Assembly (NCBI GenBank): GCA_030549205.1
Contig: JAUKTV010000006.1
Coordinates: 824,501 to 888,500, forward strand
DNA: 64,000 bases
DNA from: Apiosordaria backusii
Taxonomy: Eukaryota; Ascomycota; Sordariomycetes; Sordariales; Lasiosphaeriaceae
Direction: 5' to 3'
The notes under the pieces are model-generated. The model worked only from the letters and a program-made list of their open reading frames with translations. It did not search any database and was not told where the DNA came from. This document shows, piece after piece, positions 58,650 through 64,000 of the stretch (position 1 is the first letter of the stretch; every line of letters starts with the position of its first letter). A program made the translations under genes and the position numbers.

Positions 58650-61600
58650 ATGGACGCCGCCACTATATTGCGCCAGACGATTGGTGCTTATCCCCCGCGA
58701 CCAGCGCACCCAGGTCAATTCACCTACCCACGCCATCCACCGCCCTCCCAAGTCGCCCATCTTGGGGAGAGACCAGGCAACGTGCTCCCCCAACATCAAG
58801 GCATTGTGCATACCTTGACGGCGTGCTGCAGGTGCAGACAGGTACGGCCCTCACTCCTAGGGATCCTTGTGATGTTATGCAGCAGAGGCGCTTTGTCTGA
58901 GTGAGTGCAACCTAAGCTGACTATCGAGCATCAACACAGAGGAAAACAAAATGCGATCCAGCCCTCCCACGATGTACCCCCTGCGACCGCGCCGGCCAGA
59001 CATGCGAGTACTTCGATACTACCAAAGGCCGCAAGATGAACCGGACCTACGTGGTTGAGCTCCAAAGAAAAGTCCAACGCCTCGAGGCCGAGCTCGAGCA
59101 GCTCACAGGAGAAGACCCAAACGACGAGGACATGGTAACGCCAGGAGGGCTGGTTCACTTAAACGAAAAGTCAAACGAGTCCCCACGCTATCTCGGCCCG
59201 AGCAGCGGCATCGCAATGACACGCATTCTTATGGAGGAGGCGAAGCGCTACACAGATTCCCTGCGCATATCCGACTTGATTCCTGAACTGCGCTCGAGGA
59301 GGATCGACCAGAGGGATCGTATGCAAAGCGTCGTTATGGGCAGCTTCAGCGGGCCGTCAGGTCCTAAGGCTGTTGAATTTCCTCTATCCGCCGATATACC
59401 CGCCAAGGAGCTTCCCACCCGAGCCACGGTAGAAGGTTTATGGAGGGTCTTCAAAGAAAGAGTTCAAGTCTTCACGCCGGTTTTCCACGAGACCGTCTTC
59501 GCCCAGGACCTCGACGCTGTCTTTAATGGTGACAGGGATCATTACCGACTCTTTGCCGTCAACATGATGATTGCCATCGGCATGGCAAAAGTCGACAGGT
59601 GGGCTGGCCTGCCGGATACTTATTACCTTGCCGCCATGGAGCACTTCGACCATGTTGTCAGGCCAAAGGATCTGAAGACACTGCAGTGCCTGATACTAAT
59701 AGTACAGTACTCCCTTTTGATGCCCATCCGGACTGCCGTCTACCACGTGGTTGGGCTTGCCATCAAAATCTGCCAACAATGGGCTCTCGGGGACGAAAAC
59801 ACACTGGCCATGGGGGATACAGATTTTCAGAATTTGGACATGAAGCGAAGGTTGCTTTGGATCGTGCTGACGAGTGAGCTGGGCTTTGCCCATATGATGG
59901 GACGCCCCAACGGCTTTTCCAAGACTGGAGACGTGATGAACGTCAAGTTTTTCGAGACGGTCGATGACGATGATATCACCCCGGATGCTACTCCCGAGCG
60001 CATACAGCAGGGTCGGTTTTGTGAACGGAAGGCTGTCGCCATACATTACTGCAAGATGCGGCTTCTGCAGGCCGAGATTCGCCGAGTTCTCTACGGACAA
60101 GAACGACCATCACGGATGACCGAAGCAGATCCTTGGTTTCAGCAAATGGATCAAAAGCTGAAGGACTGGCTGAACGCCTGTCCAGAACAGCCTTCTCTAT
60201 TCAAACTTTGGTAGGTAGAGATCGCCAAGACGCCAAAGTTCAAGTGGCTGACGAGTATGTATTCAGGTTTGCAAGCCGATACCACGCCATGACAGTTCTC
60301 CTTTACCGTCCCTCACCCCAAGTGGCCAAGCCTACAAGCAAGGCGGCCATGACTTGCTTTGAGGCGGCAAAATTCGTCATCACGTCGTCTTCCACAGGAC
60401 CCGACCAAGAGCAGCCCGTCTTCGACCGGACATGGGTGTTTTTGCAGACCATCAACTCATCACTCAATGCCCTTCTGTGGTCTATCGGGTATCCCGAAGT
60501 TCGAGCCCAACACGGCCGTGAGGAGGTTGAGCAGCTTGTTCAGAATGGAATTACCATAATCACGAACTTCCACCCGAAGTGGCCAGGCGCGCAAGAGGCT
60601 ATCAATCTCTACGAAGTCTTGTCAAAGGCTTGCCTGCAAAGCTACACAACCAAAGTCAAACTTGAGCTGTCGTCTCCCATGCCTAATGGGCTGAATGGGC
60701 AGTTCAGCTCACCGTTTATGAGTGCAGACCCCAACTCTCCTGATTCCGAGGGCTCTTCTCAACAAGGCCATCAGCCCCACTCGGCAACATCGCTTTTTAG
60801 CAACCAGTCACCATTTGGATACAATATCGAGTCTTCGTACAGTTTCGATCCCAGTGCCCAATATGCAGGCCAATCCCCATATCAGAACCAACCCACCTTC
60901 CGGTCCAATTCCATCTTTATGAACCCCATGAGCTCCATGACGGACGCACACGGGCGCCGGCTCTCTGAACTTGCCCCCGAGTCCACTCACTACCAGACTT
61001 CGACCCTGGAGCGGAAGGCGGGCACACCGCCAATGCCCACAGGAACAGCGAGCTCGCTCCCAACTCCCCCAGAGTCGCTCCCACCACCATCGGCCAAGTC
61101 TAGCCACATGAGCCTCTCCCCACGGCTGGCCGGCACGCCTCGAGGCCCGAGCCCGACGCCTACACCAACGCTTCACCACGCGAGCCCATTGCCGATGCCG
61201 TCCCATTCTAGCCCGGGGCCAGTCGCAGGCGCGAGCCACGAGCTCGGGTACGGGTTTGGACAACCCTTCGGACAGCCTGGTCCAACGACGTCGTCGATGA
61301 CGGCGCCATCCAATATCCCAGCCTTCACAATCCCGCCCATTCCTGGTTCTAACCCCCACCAGAGACCAACGACAGTCACCAACTGGCGCAGCCCTCCTGC
61401 GCCTATCATCCAACCACACGCATTCGCAGGCACTAACTCAGCCAACTTCTGGGAAAACCCAACCCAGCAGCAAGACAGTTATACCTTTGGTGGTGTCAAT
61501 ATTCAACATGCCCCTCAACCCCAGTTCCCGCTGCCACCAGCTCCACCGCTACGCCATTCCAACCAACAACAACAACAACCTCATCAACCGCGATCTCATC

Positions 61601-61938
61601 ATCCACAATCTCATCAACTGCACCCGCATCAACAACAACAACAACCCCACCAACCGCAACAGCAGGTCCTCAGTCCCTACAGTCCGTTTCATGGCTTGCC
61701 AATGGAAACAGCCCCGTGGCATAACTCCACGGCAGGAGGCATCCTCTCATGGGAAGGCTACGGGAACCAGTACTTTGGCAACGAGCGCCACGACAGCCTG
61801 ACGCAAGAGCAACAGACGCAGCTGCTTAACATTCTCGAGGCGGACGGTATGAGCGACATCTCCGCCTATCTTGCTAATGGCAACGCTGCTAACGGTGGTC
61901 CCGGCCCGGGCCCGGGCCACGGCACTGGGAACTGGTAA
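58650..61938 (+). CDS. Zn2Cys6 transcription factor with Gln/His/Pro-rich C-terminus
   Basis: Exons 58650-58841, 58940-60210 and 60267-61938 give 1,044 residues. The zinc cluster is C59-x2-C62-x6-C69-x6-C76-x2-C79-x6-C86, with intron 1 (GTACGG...ACACAG) falling right before RKTKCD, a common site in such genes. A heptad-like linker (VVELQRKVQRLEAELEQL) follows and suggests a dimer. The fungal-specific regulatory domain (about 150-520) includes PVFHETVF, IAIGMAKVD, KRRLLWIV and the FASRYHAMTVLLYRPSPQ block across intron 2 (GTAGGT...ATTCAG). The last 450 residues are Ser/Pro/Gln/His-rich with QQQQQ runs, a likely activation region. It is nuclear and binds DNA; the pathway is unknown. The ATG at 58650 is the first in frame. 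Confidence 0.92.
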
Positions 61939-62315
61939 AACGGACTTGTGTCATTTCTGTTTGATGCTGCCTGCCGGATAGACTTTTTTTAAGCGTTTTG
62001 TTTTATTTGGATGGAAAGACGGTCAACTAGGTAGACTTTCAGCTTGGGATACCAAGGAATGAGGTTTGGAGTTGACGGGATACCTACTAGCGTTGGTTTG
62101 GTTTACTTTATGTGTGTTCCCATTTTTTTTTGTTGGGTAATAAGTACTGCTATTGTAGCTGTACTTGGTACTGTTACAGTTGTATATAGAATTCAGCTTC
62201 TTTGCTCGACCAAAAGTCAGGAGCTGGTGGTGCCTGATGAAAAATGTCTTTTGTGAAAGCCACATACTGAGCATTTTTTTTGCTCGTACAGTATAACCCC
62301 CCGCTTTCAGACACA
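61939..62315. other. Region between convergent genes
   Basis: The 3' flanks of the Zn2Cys6 gene (plus) and the TPR-like gene (minus) meet here. T-rich tracts and short frames only. Confidence 0.45.
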
Positions 62316-64000
62316 CTAACTCTTGCCCACTTCCACACCAACACCGCCACTGGGAACCGCAGCAGCAACCTTCCTCACCGTCCTCCTCTTCTTCCTCCTC
62401 CCATCACCCGGCACGATCCCCGCATTAGGCGGCGCGTCCAAAACCCACCTCGCCACCGCCAGCGCGCGATCGCTGCTAATTATATACTCCTTCTCATGAT
62501 ACTCCTGCCTCTTCTTATCACCACCATTACTCACCCGAGCGACAACACCACCATTCCCATCGCTGGTTACTTTCTGCCCATCGATATCAATCTCACCACC
62601 AGATCCAGATCCGGATCCGGATCCGGATCCAGATATGGAACTATCCCCGTCACCATCATTATCATCCTCCCCTGCTTCTTCGTGCTGATGCTGGTGACCG
62701 TGATTAATCTGCGCGCGGAGGCTAGCCACCGCGTTGGCGAGCTGGTAGTCGTGCTCGGCGCGGAGCTGGCGAGCCAGGACCGCCTGCTTAAAGCTTGACT
62801 CGTCGCGTACGCGCTCGTCGCCCAAGGCGTCGAGGACGATTTGGTGGTGGAGGCGGTCTTTGCGTTGTTTTTCTGTTTCGACTGGAAATGTGATTATAGG
62901 GAGTTCTTGAGAGGGGGATCCGTTAACGGCTACATCGGACGAAACAGTCCTGGGGCTGTCAGAGGAAGGGAGCGCGGGTTTAGCCTGGCCGCCCTGCTGC
63001 TGAGGCGGGGAAGCGTCGTTGGGGTGAGACTGAGGGTATAAAACCGGGATGGGGGCCGGCGCGCAGAGATCATCCCATGCTCCTGCCAACTGGATCCAAT
63101 TACCACCCGCCCGGAGCACTTCTACCCAGTCCGTGCGAGCAGGAGAACGACCAGCTTGAAAAGTTGGGTAGCCGTCTGCCAGGCGGGCCAGCCGCGCCAC
63201 CATGTACGCGTGTCGGAGGAGCTCCTTGGCTGAAGTCTGTATCAAGCAGTGACATAACAAGAGCGCGTGAAGAGCGTCCGCCAAGAGGGGGTGATACGTC
63301 AAGGTTTCTGTCGTGACGATGGGTACGGTAGGGGGTGGTGACTGTCGCGGCCGCGCTGGGGCCAGGTCCGTGAAAGGATATGGTGGCAAATCTGGAGGTG
63401 GTGAAGGGGTAAAAAGGTCCGAGAGGACATAGATGCGATGCGGTTTCTGCGAAGCCTTGTCTTCGACAGGGGATCCAGACTTGGTACTGTGACGGGGAAG
63501 ACGAACGCCATTCGCAATGAAGTTAACCTTGCGGGCAAAGTCCTCCGCTATGTCCAAGGAGAGATCGGGCGAGTACTCAAAATGGGAGAGGTATGTCATG
63601 TAGTCGCGGAGCGCCCGCTTCGCATTGTGTCTTACATATTGCCTTGCCTCCAGAACCTCGGGAGATAACGGGGCCGGGTCCTGGCCTTCATCACCGTCTG
63701 CTGACGGCGCTTGGTGAGAGTCGTCGGGAAACGCAGCTGCAACGTGTTGGCAAGCCATAGTGAGGTAGACTCCAGCGCGGTGGAACAAAAGTTGGCTCTC
63801 CAAGCTACTCGGATGTTCCTCTTCCTTCAAAATAACGTCCTCGTTTCTCCGCGACGGCCTTTGCGCCAGCTGCTGCTCTGCTTGAGCCTCCTTTCCGGAG
63901 AAGCGGTGGGTTGGCCGGCGAAGACGGTGGACTCTGAGAGACTCTGTAAAGTCGGCGACGGCGCCCTGAAAGTCTTCCTTGAATACCCGCACAATGCCCC
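62316..64000 (-). CDS. C-terminal part of a TPR-like protein, cut by the window edge
   Basis: The minus frame is open from the window end (64000) to a TAG at 62316, about 561 residues; its start lies outside. The visible N-terminal portion has the helix pattern of tetratricopeptide repeats (KEDFQGAVADFTESL, then LLFHRAGVYLTMACQHVAAA and ALRDYMTYL), suggesting a protein-binding scaffold. A Pro-rich segment (TPSPPPDLPPYPF), a further helical region (ADALHALLLCHCLIQ) and an acidic Asp/Gly stretch follow. A (Ser-Gly)n run near residue 465 is encoded by tandem ggatcc hexamers (62605-62640). The end is basic (GRRKKRRTVRK), a possible nuclear signal. I do not recognise the exact family. Confidence 0.75.
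   Translation of the reverse strand, partial: GIVRVFKEDFQGAVADFTESLRVHRLRRPTHRFSGKEAQAEQQLAQRPSRRNEDVILKEEEHPSSLESQLLFHRAGVYLTMACQHVAAAFPDDSHQAPSADGDEGQDPAPLSPEVLEARQYVRHNAKRALRDYMTYLSHFEYSPDLSLDIAEDFARKVNFIANGVRLPRHSTKSGSPVEDKASQKPHRIYVLSDLFTPSPPPDLPPYPFTDLAPARPRQSPPPTVPIVTTETLTYHPLLADALHALLLCHCLIQTSAKELLRHAYMVARLARLADGYPTFQAGRSPARTDWVEVLRAGGNWIQLAGAWDDLCAPAPIPVLYPQSHPNDASPPQQQGGQAKPALPSSDSPRTVSSDVAVNGSPSQELPIITFPVETEKQRKDRLHHQIVLDALGDERVRDESSFKQAVLARQLRAEHDYQLANAVASLRAQINHGHQHQHEEAGEDDNDGDGDSSISGSGSGSGSGSGGEIDIDGQKVTSDGNGGVVARVSNGGDKKRQEYHEKEYIISSDRALAVARWVLDAPPNAGIVPGDGRRKKRRTVRKVAAAVPSGGVGVEVGKS
62605..62634 (-). repeat. Hexamer repeat encoding a Ser-Gly run
   Basis: Tandem ggatcc/agatcc hexamers inside the TPR-like gene encode repeated Ser-Gly. 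Such hexamers expand and shrink easily. Confidence 0.75.

Overview
The window looks like nuclear DNA of a filamentous ascomycete, most likely a Sordariomycete and probably of the Sordariales. The evidence is GC-rich genes with short introns (about 48 to 65 bases, GTAAGT or GTATGT-like donors), two Zn2Cys6 regulators, plant-cell-wall enzymes, and a block of transposon sequence degraded by C-to-T and G-to-A changes typical of repeat-induced point mutation (RIP). All gene models here were spliced by hand from reading frames and splice motifs.

Left arm (1 to 25.9 kb): the tail of a gene cut by the edge; a three-exon FAD-dependent oxidoreductase that lacks the usual flavin-linking His; a very large disordered coiled-coil protein on the minus strand whose frame stays open for 266 codons past a TGA; an intronless cytochrome P450; a type I membrane protein; a doubtful two-exon gene; a tRNA-like element between direct repeats; an alpha/beta-hydrolase; a secreted CE1-type esterase; and a small hydrophilic protein of unknown function.

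Transposon block (about 25.9 to 42.1 kb): no reading frame survives over about 14 kb. A Copia-type LTR retrotransposon on the minus strand (outer LTRs at 27891-28568 and 39317-39962) is split by a complete second copy on the plus strand (31710-38150, two 678-bp LTRs, 5-bp target duplication TAAGG). Two SINE-like direct repeats flank the nest, and a 522-bp MITE with 6-bp target duplication lies to its right. One intact gene (42185-42736) sits between this block and a second AT-rich relic (about 43.0 to 44.7 kb).

Right arm (44.7 to 64 kb): a GH7 cellobiohydrolase with a C-terminal cellulose-binding module; a membrane-anchored Ser/Gln-rich protein on the opposite strand; a 103-residue secreted peptide with eight cysteines in a defensin-like order, assembled from two small exons; an O-methyltransferase; two divergent Zn2Cys6 transcription factors sharing a 1.6-kb intergenic region, one of them with a 20-base micro-exon inside its zinc cluster; and the C-terminal part of a TPR-like protein cut by the right edge.

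Functional links: the cellobiohydrolase and the CE1 esterase belong to plant-biomass degradation. The P450, FAD enzyme and O-methyltransferase are families common in secondary metabolism, but they are too far apart to call a gene cluster. The best candidates for something undescribed are the cysteine-rich peptide, the MITE with doubled terminal boxes, and the pattern of RIP within the nested LTRs.
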